Assembly: GCF_001713355.1 (NCBI RefSeq)
Contig: NZ_CP016448.1
Span: 1,240,001-1,304,000 of the forward strand
DNA: 64,000 nucleotides
Source of the DNA: Methyloversatilis sp. RAC08
GTDB lineage: Bacteria > Pseudomonadota > Gammaproteobacteria > Burkholderiales > Rhodocyclaceae
Direction: 5' to 3'
A program made the position numbers and the translations under genes. Position 1 is the stretch's first letter; each line of letters opens with the position of its first letter. Under the pieces are notes generated by a model. The model was not told where the DNA came from. It worked only from the letters and a program-made list of their open reading frames with translations, and made no database searches. Of the stretch, positions 35,843 to 45,578 are shown one piece after another.

Positions 35843-36628
35843 TCAGGCCAGCAGCGCCTGCATGATGCGGCGCTGCACGCTGCGCGGCGCGAGGCGTGCG
35901 GACCAGGCGGACAGCTTGTTCGCCAGCCCCGGTACCACGCCGGCGCGGCCCTGCATCAGCGCGCGGATGCCGGCTTCGGCGACCGGGCGCGGCGCCATCA
36001 TCATCAGGTTCAACGTGGCCGACACATGGTGGCCAGAGCCTTCGAAGAACGCCGTCTTGGTGACGCCGGGCGACAGCACGGTGACGGTCACACCGGCCGG
36101 CGCCAGTTCGTCGTGCAGCGCCTCACCCAGCGCCAGCACATAGTGTTTGGTGCCCGCGTACGCGGCGTAGAACGGCGCCGGCATGAAGCCGAGCAGGCTG
36201 GCCACCAGCAGGATGCGGCCGCGCCCGCGACGCGCCATGTCCTGCGCGTACTGCTGCGTGAGCTCGGTCAGTGTGACCATGTTGAGCTGCAGCATCTGCG
36301 CCAGCCGGACCGGATCGGCGTCAAGCAGCGGACCGTGCAGACCGAAGCCGGCGTTGTTGATCAGAGTTTCGATGCGCAGCCCGCGCGCATCGGTGCGCCG
36401 CTTCAGCTCGGCGGCGGCGCCGGGCTGGGACAGGTCGATGCCTTCCACGACCACGTCGATGCCGTGCATGCTGCGCAGCGTGTCGGCCAAGCGTTCCATG
36501 TCGGCCACGCCGCGCGCGGCGAGCACGAGGTTCATGCGCCGGGCAGCGAGGAGGTGGGCGAACTCGACGCCCAGACCGCTGGAGGCGCCGGTGATGAGTG
36601 CCCAGTTGCCGCTGTTCGATGTCTGCAT
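35843..36628 (-). CDS. short-chain dehydrogenase/reductase
   Basis: A 261-residue classical SDR with the NAD(P) motif TGASSGLG, NNAG in LINNAGFGLHG, the catalytic serine region LLVASLLGFMP, and YAAYAGTK carrying the catalytic Tyr and Lys. C-terminal extensions like this occur in DltE/YqjQ-type SDRs. The substrate is unknown. It starts one base after the RND permease stop codon, so it is the last gene of the efflux operon, an unusual member. Confidence 0.9.
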   Translation of the reverse strand: MQTSNSGNWALITGASSGLGVEFAHLLAARRMNLVLAARGVADMERLADTLRSMHGIDVVVEGIDLSQPGAAAELKRRTDARGLRIETLINNAGFGLHGPLLDADPVRLAQMLQLNMVTLTELTQQYAQDMARRGRGRILLVASLLGFMPAPFYAAYAGTKHYVLALGEALHDELAPAGVTVTVLSPGVTKTAFFEGSGHHVSATLNLMMMAPRPVAEAGIRALMQGRAGVVPGLANKLSAWSARLAPRSVQRRIMQALLA

Positions 36629-36629
36629 G

Positions 36630-39600
36630 TCAGTGCTCCGTCTGCAAGCGAGGGGGAGGCGAGCGGCCTTGTTCGGCCGCCGGTGCGCCGATGCGGAACC
36701 ACAGCGCGAACAGCGCCGGCAGGAAAAGCAATGTCAGCACGGTGCCGACCGCCGTGCCCCCGATCAAGGTATAGGCGAGCGCCCCCCAGAATGTCGAAGT
36801 GGTCAGCGGGATGAACGCGAGCACCGCGGCCACCGCGGTCAGCAGCACCGGTCGGGCGCGCTGCACGGTGGCTTCGACCACGGCGTCGTACGGACGCATG
36901 CCGGCGGCACCGTTGGCCTCGATCTGGCCGACCAGGATGAGCGTATTGCGCATCAGGATGCCGGCCAGCCCGATCAAGCCGAGGATGGCGTTGAAGCCGA
37001 AGGGCTGGTCGAACAGCAGCAGCGCGGGTGCCGCACCGATCAGCCCGAGCGGCGCCGTCAGGAACACCATGGTCATCGCGGAAAACGAACGCACCTGGAT
37101 CATGATGACCGTCAGCATCAGCAGCAGCATGACCGGGAATACCGCCGCCAGCGCAAGGTTGGCCTTGTTGCTTTCCTCGATCGAACCGCCGGTGTCGATG
37201 CGGTAGCCGTCGGGCAGCGCGGCGCGCAGGTCGGTCAGCGCGCGGTCGATCCCGGCCGACACATCCGGCGGCTGCACGTGCTCGGCGATGTCGCCGCGCA
37301 CCACGATGGTCGGGTGGCGGTCGCGCCGGTGCAGCACCGGCTCTTCCTGCCGCACCTCGGTGCGCCCGATCTGCGCCAGCGGAATGCGCCGGCCGTCGGC
37401 GGCGATCAGTGACAGGGCATCCAGCGAAGCCGGGTCGCTGCGCGGGTTTGCCTGTATCGAGCCGCCGACGCGCGCCACCACAGCCACCGAGCGGATGTCT
37501 TCGCGCAGTTCGGTCACCGTCACGCCGTCGAGCAGGAACTGCAGCTGCTGTGCCGCCTCGGCCGGCGACAGCCCGATCTGGCGCAGCCGCGACTGATCGA
37601 GCACGAAGCGCAGCGTCGCGGCCGGCCCGGTGTTGTCGCGGTGCACCTCGCGCATGTCCGGGTGGGCGCGCATCACCGCCTCGACGTCGCTGGCGATCGC
37701 GCGCAGCCGGTCGAGGTCGGGCCCGCTGACGCGGTAGGACACCGGGAACGGGACCGGCGGGCCGAACAGCAGTTGTGTGGCGCGCACGCGCGCCTCCGGC
37801 GCCAGGCCCTCGGCGACGCGCTCGCGCAGGCGCTGTCTGAGGATGTCGCGTTCGGCCGCGCCCGGGGTCAGCACGATGATCTTGGCGAATGCCGGATCGG
37901 GCAGTTCCTGCGACAGCGAGAAGAAGAAGCGCGGCGCGCCCTGCCCGATGTAGGCCGTGACGACCTTCGATTCCGGCTGCAGCCGCAGCCAGCCCTCGAC
38001 CTTTTCGGTCGTGCGCTGCGTGGCGGCGATGTCGCTGCCGGACGGCAGCGTCACCTCGACGATCAGTTCCGGCCGCTCGGACACCGGGAAAAACTGCTTC
38101 TTCACGACGACCATCGCAGCCATCGATGCACCGAACATGAGCAGCACGACCAGGGCCACCGTGCCCTTGCGCCGCACGCACCACGCGACCAGCGCGCGCA
38201 GCTGCCGGTAGCGCGGCGTGTCGTAGATGGCACGGGCGCCGCCGGGCACGGCGGCCACGGCCGGCAGCAGCTTGACCCCCAGATAGGGCGTGAACACCAC
38301 GGCGACCAGCCAGGACATCAGCAGCGAAAAGGCCACGATCCAGAAGATGTTGCCGGCGTACTCACCGGCGCTCGACGCGGCGAAGCCCACCGGCATCAGG
38401 CCGATCACGGTCACCGCGGTGCCGGACAGCATGGGCGCGGCGGTGACCGTCCATGCGTGTGCGGCGGCTTCGACGCGCGCCATGCCTTCCTGCATCTTCA
38501 CCACCATCATTTCGATGGCGATGATGGCGTCGTCCACCAGCAGGCCGAGCGATAGGATGAGCGCACCCAGCGTGATGCGGTCGAACTCGCGCCCGGTCAT
38601 CAGCATGACGATGAACACCGCCGCCAGCGTGAGCGGCACGGCGGCCGCGACGATGACGCCCTCGCGCCAGCCGAGCGACAGGAAGCTCACGCCGGTCACC
38701 ACCGCCAGCGCGACGAAGAACTTCAGCATGAATTCGTCCACCGCCTGGGTGATGTTCACCGCCTGGTCGGAAATCTTCGTGAAGCTGAGGCCGAGCGGCA
38801 GTTCGGCGGTCAGCGCGGCCTCTTCGGCCGCGAGTGCGCGGTCCAGCTCCAGGCCGTTCCAGCCGGGTCGCATGACGACGCCGATCACCATCGACGGTTC
38901 GCCGTCATGGCGGATCAGGAAGGTGGCCGGATCCTCGAAGCCGCGCCGGATGTCGGCGATGTCGCCCAGCCGGAACGTGCGATCGCCGGCGCGCACCGGG
39001 GTGTCGCGCAGCGTGTCGACACCGGCGTAGGCGCCGTCGAGCCGCAGGAACACGCGCGGGCCGTCGGTACCGACCGAGCCGGCCGGCGTCACCGCGTTCT
39101 GCCGCGCCAACGCGTCGAAAATGTCGCGCGCATCGATGCCCAGCGTGGTCAGCCGCTCGTACGACAACTCGACGAACACCCGCTCCGGCCGCTCGCCGAT
39201 GATGTTCACCTTGTTCACGCCGGGCACGCGCAGCAGCCGCTCGCGCAGCCGCTCCGCCTCGCGCACCAGATCGCGTTGCGGCAGGTCGCGCGCCTTGAGC
39301 GCATAGAGCGCGAAATTCACGTCGGAATATTCGTCGTTGATGAACGGCCCGTAGACGCCGGGCGGCAGGCGGCGCGCCTCGTCGCCGAGCTTCTTGCGCG
39401 CCTGGTAGAACTGCTCCGGCACGTCGGCCGGGCGGGTCGAATCCTTCAGCGTCAGCGTGGCGAACATCAGGCCGGGCCGGGTGAAGGTTTCCACCCGGTC
39501 GTAGCCAGCCAGTTCCTGCATGCGCTTTTCCAGCGGCTCGGCCACCAGATCCTGCATCTGCTGCGCGGTGGCGCCCGGCCAGGCGGCGCTGAAGGTCATC

Positions 39601-39740
39601 ACCTTGATGCTGAACACCGGGTCTTCGGCCCGGCCCAGCTTGAAGAAGGCAAACACGCCGGACAGCGCCACCGCGATGATCAGGAACAGCGTGACCGCGC
39701 GTTCGCGCACCGCCAGCGCCGACAGGTTGAGGCGGCTCAT
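36630..39740 (-). CDS. RND efflux pump inner-membrane subunit
   Basis: A 1036-residue AcrB/MexB-like HAE1-family transporter of normal length. It has the proton-relay motif ILSLGLLVDDAIIAIEMMVV in transmembrane segment 4, the usual duplicated 6-TM halves and large periplasmic loops. It exports drugs or other small molecules by proton antiport with a periplasmic adaptor and outer-membrane channel. Its ATG overlaps the adaptor stop codon. The N-terminal features (AFFKLGRAEDPVFSIK) are nearer to the TriC/acriflavin-resistance subgroup than to E. coli AcrB. Substrate not predictable. Confidence 0.94.
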   Translation of the reverse strand: MSRLNLSALAVRERAVTLFLIIAVALSGVFAFFKLGRAEDPVFSIKVMTFSAAWPGATAQQMQDLVAEPLEKRMQELAGYDRVETFTRPGLMFATLTLKDSTRPADVPEQFYQARKKLGDEARRLPPGVYGPFINDEYSDVNFALYALKARDLPQRDLVREAERLRERLLRVPGVNKVNIIGERPERVFVELSYERLTTLGIDARDIFDALARQNAVTPAGSVGTDGPRVFLRLDGAYAGVDTLRDTPVRAGDRTFRLGDIADIRRGFEDPATFLIRHDGEPSMVIGVVMRPGWNGLELDRALAAEEAALTAELPLGLSFTKISDQAVNITQAVDEFMLKFFVALAVVTGVSFLSLGWREGVIVAAAVPLTLAAVFIVMLMTGREFDRITLGALILSLGLLVDDAIIAIEMMVVKMQEGMARVEAAAHAWTVTAAPMLSGTAVTVIGLMPVGFAASSAGEYAGNIFWIVAFSLLMSWLVAVVFTPYLGVKLLPAVAAVPGGARAIYDTPRYRQLRALVAWCVRRKGTVALVVLLMFGASMAAMVVVKKQFFPVSERPELIVEVTLPSGSDIAATQRTTEKVEGWLRLQPESKVVTAYIGQGAPRFFFSLSQELPDPAFAKIIVLTPGAAERDILRQRLRERVAEGLAPEARVRATQLLFGPPVPFPVSYRVSGPDLDRLRAIASDVEAVMRAHPDMREVHRDNTGPAATLRFVLDQSRLRQIGLSPAEAAQQLQFLLDGVTVTELREDIRSVAVVARVGGSIQANPRSDPASLDALSLIAADGRRIPLAQIGRTEVRQEEPVLHRRDRHPTIVVRGDIAEHVQPPDVSAGIDRALTDLRAALPDGYRIDTGGSIEESNKANLALAAVFPVMLLLMLTVIMIQVRSFSAMTMVFLTAPLGLIGAAPALLLFDQPFGFNAILGLIGLAGILMRNTLILVGQIEANGAAGMRPYDAVVEATVQRARPVLLTAVAAVLAFIPLTTSTFWGALAYTLIGGTAVGTVLTLLFLPALFALWFRIGAPAAEQGRSPPPRLQTEH

Positions 39741-40870
39741 GGCGCACGCCCCGCGGCGGCGAGTGCCGTGTCGAGGCCGCGCACGGCGCTGCCATCGCGC
39801 AGCAGGTGGGCGCCGAGCGCGACGATGCGTTCGCCGACGCGCAGGCCGGCGGAAATCGTCGCGCTGTCGTGTCCCAGGCCGGCCACGGTGACCGCGCGGA
39901 AGGCGACTCGGCTGCTATCGCCTGCCTGCTCGATCACCCACACGCCCGGGCCATGGCCGGTGTCGTGCAGCGCGGCGATCGGCACCCGCACCCGCTCGCC
40001 GGCCCCCTCACCCGGCAGACTGTCGAGCGCAAGCGTCACCGTACTGCCGATCGGTGCCTGCGCTGCAGCGCCGTCGAGCAGGTAGCGCGCTTCGAAGGTG
40101 CGGCTGCGCGGGTCGGCCGCGTCGGACAACTGACGCAGCCGGGCCGTGAAAGTGGCACCCGGCAGACTGTGCAAGGTGGCGGTGGCGCGCGAGCCGACCG
40201 CCGGACGCACCGATTCGGGCAAATTGACCTGCGCCTCGCGTGCCCCCGCGCGCGCCAGCCGCACGACCGGCTCGCCGGCGCGCACGACCTGGCCCGGTTC
40301 GGCGAGGGTATCGACCACCACACCGTCGCTGTCGGCCACCAGCAGCGTGTAGCCGGAAGCGTTGCGTGCCACCTGCTGCTGCGCCAGCGCCGCGTCGAGC
40401 AGCGCCTGCGCGCTGTCGGCGCCGGCGACCGCCTGGTCGCGCACCTGGGCCGACACGGCACCCTGCTCCACCATTCCGCGCAGCCGCTGCTCGTCGGCGC
40501 GCGCCTGAACCGCGCGCGCCCGAGCCGCCTCGACCGCCGCGGCCTGCGCCGCGAGCGCCAGATCGAGATCGGCCGCATCGAGCCGCATCAGCGGCTGGCC
40601 GCGCCGCACCGTCTGGCCGGTATCGACCAGGCGCTCCACGACCTTGCCGGCGACCCGGAAACCCAGATCACCGACCACGCGCGACGTCACCACGCCGGTG
40701 TAAGACTGCGAGGCCGCCCGGTCCGGCTGCACGACGGCGACGGCCACCCGCGGCACACCGGTGCGCGGGTCGGGCTGCGCCGGCTGGGTGCAGGCTGCGA
40801 GGGCAAGAACGAGCGGGAATGCGAAGACAAGGCCGATAACGGCGGGGAGGCGAAGCGGGCGGGCATCCAT
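39737..40870 (-). CDS. RND efflux periplasmic adaptor lipoprotein
   Basis: A 377-residue membrane-fusion protein. The lipoprotein signal (LPAVIGLVFAFPLVLALAAC) is followed by the barrel-sandwich segment (VGDLGFRVAGKVVERLVDTGQ), an alpha-hairpin rich in Ala, Arg and Gln (about 100-160) and a beta-barrel. It links the inner-membrane pump to the outer-membrane factor. ATG 40870 is preferred to a longer reading. It lies downstream of tetR with an 18-bp palindrome in the gap between them. Confidence 0.92.
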   Translation of the reverse strand: MDARPLRLPAVIGLVFAFPLVLALAACTQPAQPDPRTGVPRVAVAVVQPDRAASQSYTGVVTSRVVGDLGFRVAGKVVERLVDTGQTVRRGQPLMRLDAADLDLALAAQAAAVEAARARAVQARADEQRLRGMVEQGAVSAQVRDQAVAGADSAQALLDAALAQQQVARNASGYTLLVADSDGVVVDTLAEPGQVVRAGEPVVRLARAGAREAQVNLPESVRPAVGSRATATLHSLPGATFTARLRQLSDAADPRSRTFEARYLLDGAAAQAPIGSTVTLALDSLPGEGAGERVRVPIAALHDTGHGPGVWVIEQAGDSSRVAFRAVTVAGLGHDSATISAGLRVGERIVALGAHLLRDGSAVRGLDTALAAAGRAP

Positions 40871-40902
40871 GACCGGGCACTTTCGGAAAGAGAGCGCCCA
40901 GT

Positions 40903-40920
40903 TTCGTAACAAGTTACGAA
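40903..40920. promoter_or_regulatory. Palindromic TetR operator before the adaptor gene
   Basis: TTCGTAAC-AA-GTTACGAA is a perfect 8-bp palindrome between tetR and the adaptor start. A possible -35 TTGACT on the minus strand (40923-40928) lies just upstream, so a bound repressor would cover the promoter. It shares the GTAAC half-site with the palindrome at 41620-41647. Confidence 0.7.
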
Positions 40921-40950
40921 TAAGTCAACTAGTAACCTGAAAACATTCGC

Positions 40951-41583
40951 TCAGGGCGAAAGGCTGCGCAGCACCAGGCTGGACACCGCCGCCGCATTGG
41001 TGGCGATCTCCTCGCGCGGCGTCTGTTCGAGCATCACCGGATGGCAGAACGGCGACGTGGTGACGAAGATCGCGCGGCACACCTCGTCGAGCGGTGTCTT
41101 GCGCTCGAACTCGCCGCGCTCCCGGCCGTCGGCCACGATGCGGCACAGCGCCTGCAGGATGGCGTCCTTGTGCTGCGCCACCGAGCCCCAGCCCTCTTCG
41201 ACCGCCGCCACCACGATGTCGTGCAGCCGGCGCTCGTTGAAGAACAGTTCGAAGCCTTCTTCAAAAAGCGCGCGGTAGAAGCGTCTCAGCCGATCCGCGG
41301 CAGGCGCGTCCTCGCTCGCGATGGCCATCAGCCGTTCATCCAGCGGCTGCAGCGTCATCCTGCAGACCGCCTCGCCGATCGCCTGCTTGGACTCGAAGAA
41401 GCGATAGACGTAGGCGCTCGACACACCGATGGCGCGCGCCAGGTCGGCCACCGTGGTCTTCTGGTAACCGTAGTGACGGAAGTGTTCGTCAGCGGCGGCG
41501 ATGATCTGCTCGCGCCGTTCGTGTTCGACCGGGCCGCGCTGACCGGTCGCCAAAGGGGTGTCGTGGGCTGCGATGTCATCCAT
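40951..41583 (-). CDS. TetR/AcrR-family repressor of the efflux system
   Basis: A 210-residue regulator. The N-terminal helix-turn-helix (about 25-70; QIIAAADEHFRHYGYQKTTV, DLARAIGVSSAYVYRFFESK) is typical of TetR. The C-terminal ligand domain resembles the YbiH/AcrR type, with several Cys and Arg. It lies between the efflux operon and the divergent outer-membrane factor gene and should repress both from the palindromes on each side. A likely own promoter is TTGTCA (41613-41618) and TAACCT (41590-41595) on the minus strand, 17 bases apart. Confidence 0.9.
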   Translation of the reverse strand: MDDIAAHDTPLATGQRGPVEHERREQIIAAADEHFRHYGYQKTTVADLARAIGVSSAYVYRFFESKQAIGEAVCRMTLQPLDERLMAIASEDAPAADRLRRFYRALFEEGFELFFNERRLHDIVVAAVEEGWGSVAQHKDAILQALCRIVADGRERGEFERKTPLDEVCRAIFVTTSPFCHPVMLEQTPREEIATNAAAVSSLVLRSLSP

Positions 41584-41611
41584 GAAGCAAGGTTACAAGG
41601 TCGACCCCGCA

Positions 41612-41647
41612 TTGACAACGAGTAACGAGTATATAAACTTGTAACTC
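41612..41647 (+). promoter_or_regulatory. OMF promoter with TetR-type operator
   Basis: TTGACA at 41612-41617 is a good -35; the -10 is probably TAAACT at 41634-41639. The dyad GAGTAACGAG...CTTGTAACTC (41620-41647; 10 of 14 pairs match) lies inside the promoter and shares the GTAAC half-site with the operator at 40903-40920. It also overlaps the tetR promoter region, fitting joint repression. Confidence 0.6.
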
Positions 41648-41664
41648 TTTATCAGGAGCGCGCC

Positions 41665-43170
41665 ATGCCGTCATCCCTCCGCCGCCTGCCGACCGCCGCC
41701 GTATGGATGCTGACCGGCCTCACCCTGGGTGGCTGCGCGGTCGGCCCCGACTTCCGCCGCCCCGAGCCGCCAGCCAGTACGCACTTCGTGTCGGCCGGCG
41801 CGGTGGCCGCGCGCAGCGCCCCGGTGGGCGCGGAAGATCCTGCCCGCTGGTGGGCGGGATTCGACGACCCGCTGCTCGATCGCATCGTCGCGCGCGTGCT
41901 GGCCGGCAACCTCGACCTTGCGGTGGCGGCGGCGCGGCTCGAACAGGCACGTGCCGGGCTGGCGGTGCGCACGGCGATCCAGCGCCCGTACGGCCAGTTG
42001 GGCGCCGAGGCGGCCACCGGCCGACTGTCGATGCAGACGCCACTGGGTCGCCTGCTCGACGCGCGCCCCGGCTTTGACCGCACGGCCGACGAATACGCGC
42101 TCAACGCGGGATCCAGCTGGGAACTGGACCTGTTCGGTGGCCTGCAGCGCGGCGAGGACGCCGCCCGCGCCGACTATCTGGCGGCAGGTGCCGGCGAGGC
42201 CGGCGCACGACTGGCCGTCGTGGCGCAGGCGGCCGACACCTATATATATGTGCGGGCGCTGCAGTCGCGGCTGCAGGTGCTGCACGAACAGATCGATACG
42301 CAGCGCCGTCTGGTCGGGCTGATTGCGCTGCAGGTGTCGCGCGGTCTGGCCGCCGAACTGCAGCACGATCAGGCGCAGGGCGCGCTGGCGGAGGTCGAGG
42401 CCGCGCTGCCCGCACTCGAAGCCGGGCGCGATGCGGCGATGTTCGCGCTCGACGTGCTGACCGGCGACACCCCGGGCCACTGGCGCGCCGAACTCGAGCC
42501 GCCCGCTGCGCTGCCGCGTGCGCCGGCCATCGCCACAGCGGGTGGTCCCGCCAGCCTGATCCGCCGCCGACCCGACCTGATGGCGGCCGAGTACCGGCTG
42601 GCCGCCTCGAATGCACGCATCGGCGAAGCCATCACCGCGTACTATCCGCGCATGGCGCTGACCGGCCTGCTGGGTTTTGCCACGGCGGGTGGCGGCAGCC
42701 TGATCGCGTCGGGCGCCGCGCAGGCGCGTCTGGCCGCCGGCCTGCGCTGGCGGCTGTTCGACTTCGGGCGCGTCGATGCCGAAGTGGCTGCGGCGCGCGG
42801 TGGCGAAGCCGAAGCGCTGGCGCTGTACCGGCAGGCGGTGCTGCGCGCCACCGAAGAGGTAGAAAACGCCTTCACCACGCTGGTCAAGCGCGAGTCGCAG
42901 GCTGCGACGCTGAGCACCGGCGAGGCGGCGCTCACCCGTGCGCGCGAGCGCGCCTTCGCGGCCTGGCAGGGCGGCGTGGTCAGTCTGGTCGAGGTGCTCG
43001 ACGCCGACAGCCGACTGCTGCGCACGCGCGACGCCCGCATCCAGGCTGAAGCCGACGCGGCGCGCGCCGCGGTGGCGTCGTTCCGCGCGCTGGGCGGCGG
43101 CTGGCAGCCGGCCGTGACGGATGACACGCGGCCACGACCGGTCGCGGGTACGCTGGGCAGCGACGGGTAA
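41665..43170 (+). CDS. RND outer-membrane factor, NodT family lipoprotein
   Basis: A 501-residue OprM/NodT-type channel. The lipoprotein signal (VWMLTGLTLGGC, lipobox LGGC) is followed by WWAGFDDPLLDRIVARVL, SWELDLFGG, the mid-repeat RPDLMAAEYRLAASNARIGEAI and WRLFDFGRVDAEV, in two structural repeats. The trimer spans the outer membrane and completes the efflux pump. Divergently transcribed from tetR across a shared operator. GGAGCGCGCC precedes the ATG. Confidence 0.93.
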   Translation: MPSSLRRLPTAAVWMLTGLTLGGCAVGPDFRRPEPPASTHFVSAGAVAARSAPVGAEDPARWWAGFDDPLLDRIVARVLAGNLDLAVAAARLEQARAGLAVRTAIQRPYGQLGAEAATGRLSMQTPLGRLLDARPGFDRTADEYALNAGSSWELDLFGGLQRGEDAARADYLAAGAGEAGARLAVVAQAADTYIYVRALQSRLQVLHEQIDTQRRLVGLIALQVSRGLAAELQHDQAQGALAEVEAALPALEAGRDAAMFALDVLTGDTPGHWRAELEPPAALPRAPAIATAGGPASLIRRRPDLMAAEYRLAASNARIGEAITAYYPRMALTGLLGFATAGGGSLIASGAAQARLAAGLRWRLFDFGRVDAEVAAARGGEAEALALYRQAVLRATEEVENAFTTLVKRESQAATLSTGEAALTRARERAFAAWQGGVVSLVEVLDADSRLLRTRDARIQAEADAARAAVASFRALGGGWQPAVTDDTRPRPVAGTLGSDG

Positions 43171-43224
43171 GGTTGGCGCTGCCGCGCCGGTCTGATCGAG
43201 GGTCCAGCGACCCCGTGATGACCG

Positions 43225-45306
43225 ATGCCCGCGATACCCCCGCACCCACACCCGCCCGTTTCCTTCCGCCTTCCGCTGCCGGAAACCGACGCGCGCTCCG
43301 CCCACGCCAGCGAGCTGGTGAAGCCGCCCGCCCGCGGGCTGGTCATCGCCTTCATCGTCGCGACCGTGATCAGCGTGGTGCTGGCCAGCGCGGTTTACCT
43401 GCAGACGCGGGCGCTCGAACAGGCGTCGGAAAGACTGTTCACGATGCGCCTGCCCGCGCTGGAGGCGATCTCGAGCCTGCGCGGACCTATCGCAGCACAG
43501 CAGGCGATCCTGTACCGCTATTACGCCAGCCGCGACGTGGACGAATTCCGGCAGCTGTATCGCAGCAATCACGCCATGCTGCTGACCCATCTGAACAAGC
43601 TGGAGCACGCGCTCGACGACCAGGACGCAACGATCTGCCGCATCGGGCTGGGCGAGGTGCAGAGCCTGGCGGAACAGCTGGAGACTGCATTGTCGAGCCC
43701 GCGTCCGAATGATGGCGCAGCGATGGCGCTGCTGTCGCAGGTGGGCATGCATGCCGACCAGATGGGCGGCGAACTGGCAGGTATCGTCGAAGACATCCGC
43801 CGCGAATTCAGCGCCAGCGTCGAGGAAACCCACGCGGCGACGCGCTTCATCGCCTTCATCGTCTATGGCTACTCGGGTTTCCTGCTGCTGCTCGGCACGC
43901 TGGTGGCGTTCAACCTGAAGCGCTATTTCGACGCCAGCAGCCACCAGCGCACGATCGCGCTGTTTCCCGAGCGCAACCCGTCGGCCGTGCTGCGGCTGGA
44001 CGGCACCGGTGTGGTCACCTACGCCAACCCGGGTGCGCGCGACCTGCTGGCGGGCGTCGGTCATGCCGGCGGCGAGCCGCAGCGGCTGTTGCCGGACGAT
44101 CTCGCCGAGCGGCTGCGCGCGCTGCGCGAGGCCACTCCGCCGTCGGCCGACTGGGAATACCCGGTGGGCGGGCGCGTCCTGCACTGCAAGGCGCACTACA
44201 TCGAACAGGATCAGGTGTTCCACGCCTACCCGGTGGACGTGACCGCGCAACGCGACGCCGAACGCGCGTTGAACGATGCGCTGGGTCAAGTCAGCGAACT
44301 GGGCAAGCGTCTGGCCGACGAGAACGTCTACCTGAAGGCGGAAATGCTGACCGCGACGCCGTCATCGGACATCGTCGGCCAGAGCCCGAAGCTGAACGAG
44401 GTGCTGGCGCGCATCGACCAGGTCGCCGGCACCTCGGCCACCGTGCTCATCCTCGGCGAAAGCGGCGTCGGCAAAGAATCCTTGGCGCGCGCACTGCATG
44501 ATCGCAGCGACCGCAAGGACAAGCCCTTCATCAAGCTCAACTGCGCGGCCATCCCGGCGAATCTGGTCGAAAGCGAACTGTTCGGCCACGAAAAAGGCGC
44601 CTTCACCGGTGCGGCGACACGCCGGCTCGGCCGCTTCGAACTGGCCGACGGCGGCACGCTGTTCCTCGACGAAATCGGCGAACTGCCGCCGGACACCCAG
44701 GCCAAGCTGCTGCGCGTGCTGCAGGAACACGAATTCGAGCGCGTCGGCGGACAGGCCACAATCAAGGTCGATGTGCGCATCGTCGTCGCCACCCACCGCG
44801 ACCTCAAGGCCATGGTGAAGGACGGCAGCTTCCGCGCCGACCTGTACTACCGCATCAACGTGTTCCCGGTCGAACTGCCGCCGCTGCGCCAGCGGCGCGA
44901 AGACGTTCCGGCACTGGTCGCACATTTCCTGAAGAAATTCTCGACCGAGCACGGCAAGGCGATAGATGGCGTGTCGGCACGCGCACTGGAGCGGCTGCAG
45001 GCCTACGACTGGCCGGGCAACATCCGAGAGCTGCAGAACGTGATCGAGCGCGCCACCATCGTGTGCCGCGGCAGCGTGCTCGATGTGCCGCCGCTGGGCG
45101 ACAACGCCGGTCCGTCGTCACCGACTCCAGCCACCGCCGTCGATCTCGAATCGGTCGAACGCCGCCACATCACCCAGATGCTGAGCGACCACAACTGGGT
45201 CATCGAAGGCAAATCCGGCGCCGCCGCCGCCCTCGGTCTGGCCGCCGGCACACTGCGCTCGCGCATGAAGAAACTCGGCATCGAGCGCCCGCGGGCAGTT
45301 GGGTAG
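43225..45306 (+). CDS. membrane-bound sigma-54-dependent activator
   Basis: A 693-residue protein that fuses a membrane sensor to a sigma-54 activator. There are two TM segments (about 38-60 and 208-230) with a ~150-residue periplasmic helical sensor between, then a PAS-like domain (about 250-350) and a short coiled coil. The AAA+ domain (about 370-610) has Walker [10 protein letters not shown], the sigma-54 contact loop GAFTGA and Walker [12 protein letters not shown] Fis-type helix-turn-helix ends at [16 protein letters not shown]. There is no receiver domain, so it senses directly. Start codon uncertain; GTG/ATG alternatives exist nearby. Confidence 0.9.
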   Translation: MPAIPPHPHPPVSFRLPLPETDARSAHASELVKPPARGLVIAFIVATVISVVLASAVYLQTRALEQASERLFTMRLPALEAISSLRGPIAAQQAILYRYYASRDVDEFRQLYRSNHAMLLTHLNKLEHALDDQDATICRIGLGEVQSLAEQLETALSSPRPNDGAAMALLSQVGMHADQMGGELAGIVEDIRREFSASVEETHAATRFIAFIVYGYSGFLLLLGTLVAFNLKRYFDASSHQRTIALFPERNPSAVLRLDGTGVVTYANPGARDLLAGVGHAGGEPQRLLPDDLAERLRALREATPPSADWEYPVGGRVLHCKAHYIEQDQVFHAYPVDVTAQRDAERALNDALGQVSELGKRLADENVYLKAEMLTATPSSDIVGQSPKLNEVLARIDQVAGTSATVLILGESGVGKESLARALHDRSDRKDKPFIKLNCAAIPANLVESELFGHEKGAFTGAATRRLGRFELADGGTLFLDEIGELPPDTQAKLLRVLQEHEFERVGGQATIKVDVRIVVATHRDLKAMVKDGSFRADLYYRINVFPVELPPLRQRREDVPALVAHFLKKFSTEHGKAIDGVSARALERLQAYDWPGNIRELQNVIERATIVCRGSVLDVPPLGDNAGPSSPTPATAVDLESVERRHITQMLSDHNWVIEGKSGAAAALGLAAGTLRSRMKKLGIERPRAVG

Positions 45307-45329
45307 GTAGGCGCCTTTCCGGGCATTGT

Positions 45330-45520
45330 CGACTGTGGGAGCGGTGTCGACTGTGGGAGCGGCGGCCTCGCCGCGATACGCACGTTGATCATCGATCATC
45401 GCTGCGCTGATCGCGGCGAGGGCGGAGCGGGGGTTTCGGCGAGCATTGCTCGCCGCCCGCAGAGCCGGCCGGCCATGCAGGGCCGGCAGTGGATCGCCGC
45501 TCCCACAAAACCACCGCTGC
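45330..45520. repeat. REP pair interrupted by a second palindromic element
   Basis: Two head copies (GTCGACTGTGGGAGCGG, 18-bp period) lead into a full REP core. The inverted partner starts as GATCGCGGCGAG (to 45420) and is interrupted by about 75 bases containing the palindromes GGCGAGCATTGCTCGCC and GCCGGCCGGCCATGCAG. It then resumes as GCCGCTCCCACA (from 45496), with a further degenerate head after that. Confidence 0.8.
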
Positions 45521-45578
45521 TCCCGCAGTGCCGCTCGCAAAACTGCTGCCGCGACACCTGCGGCCGGGCAACGGCCGA

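Noticed and set aside
41671-44289. 872-residue open frame antisense to the OMF and sigma-54 regulator genes
   Set aside because: Spans two real genes and their gap on the other strand, has no domain, and follows from high GC codon positions.
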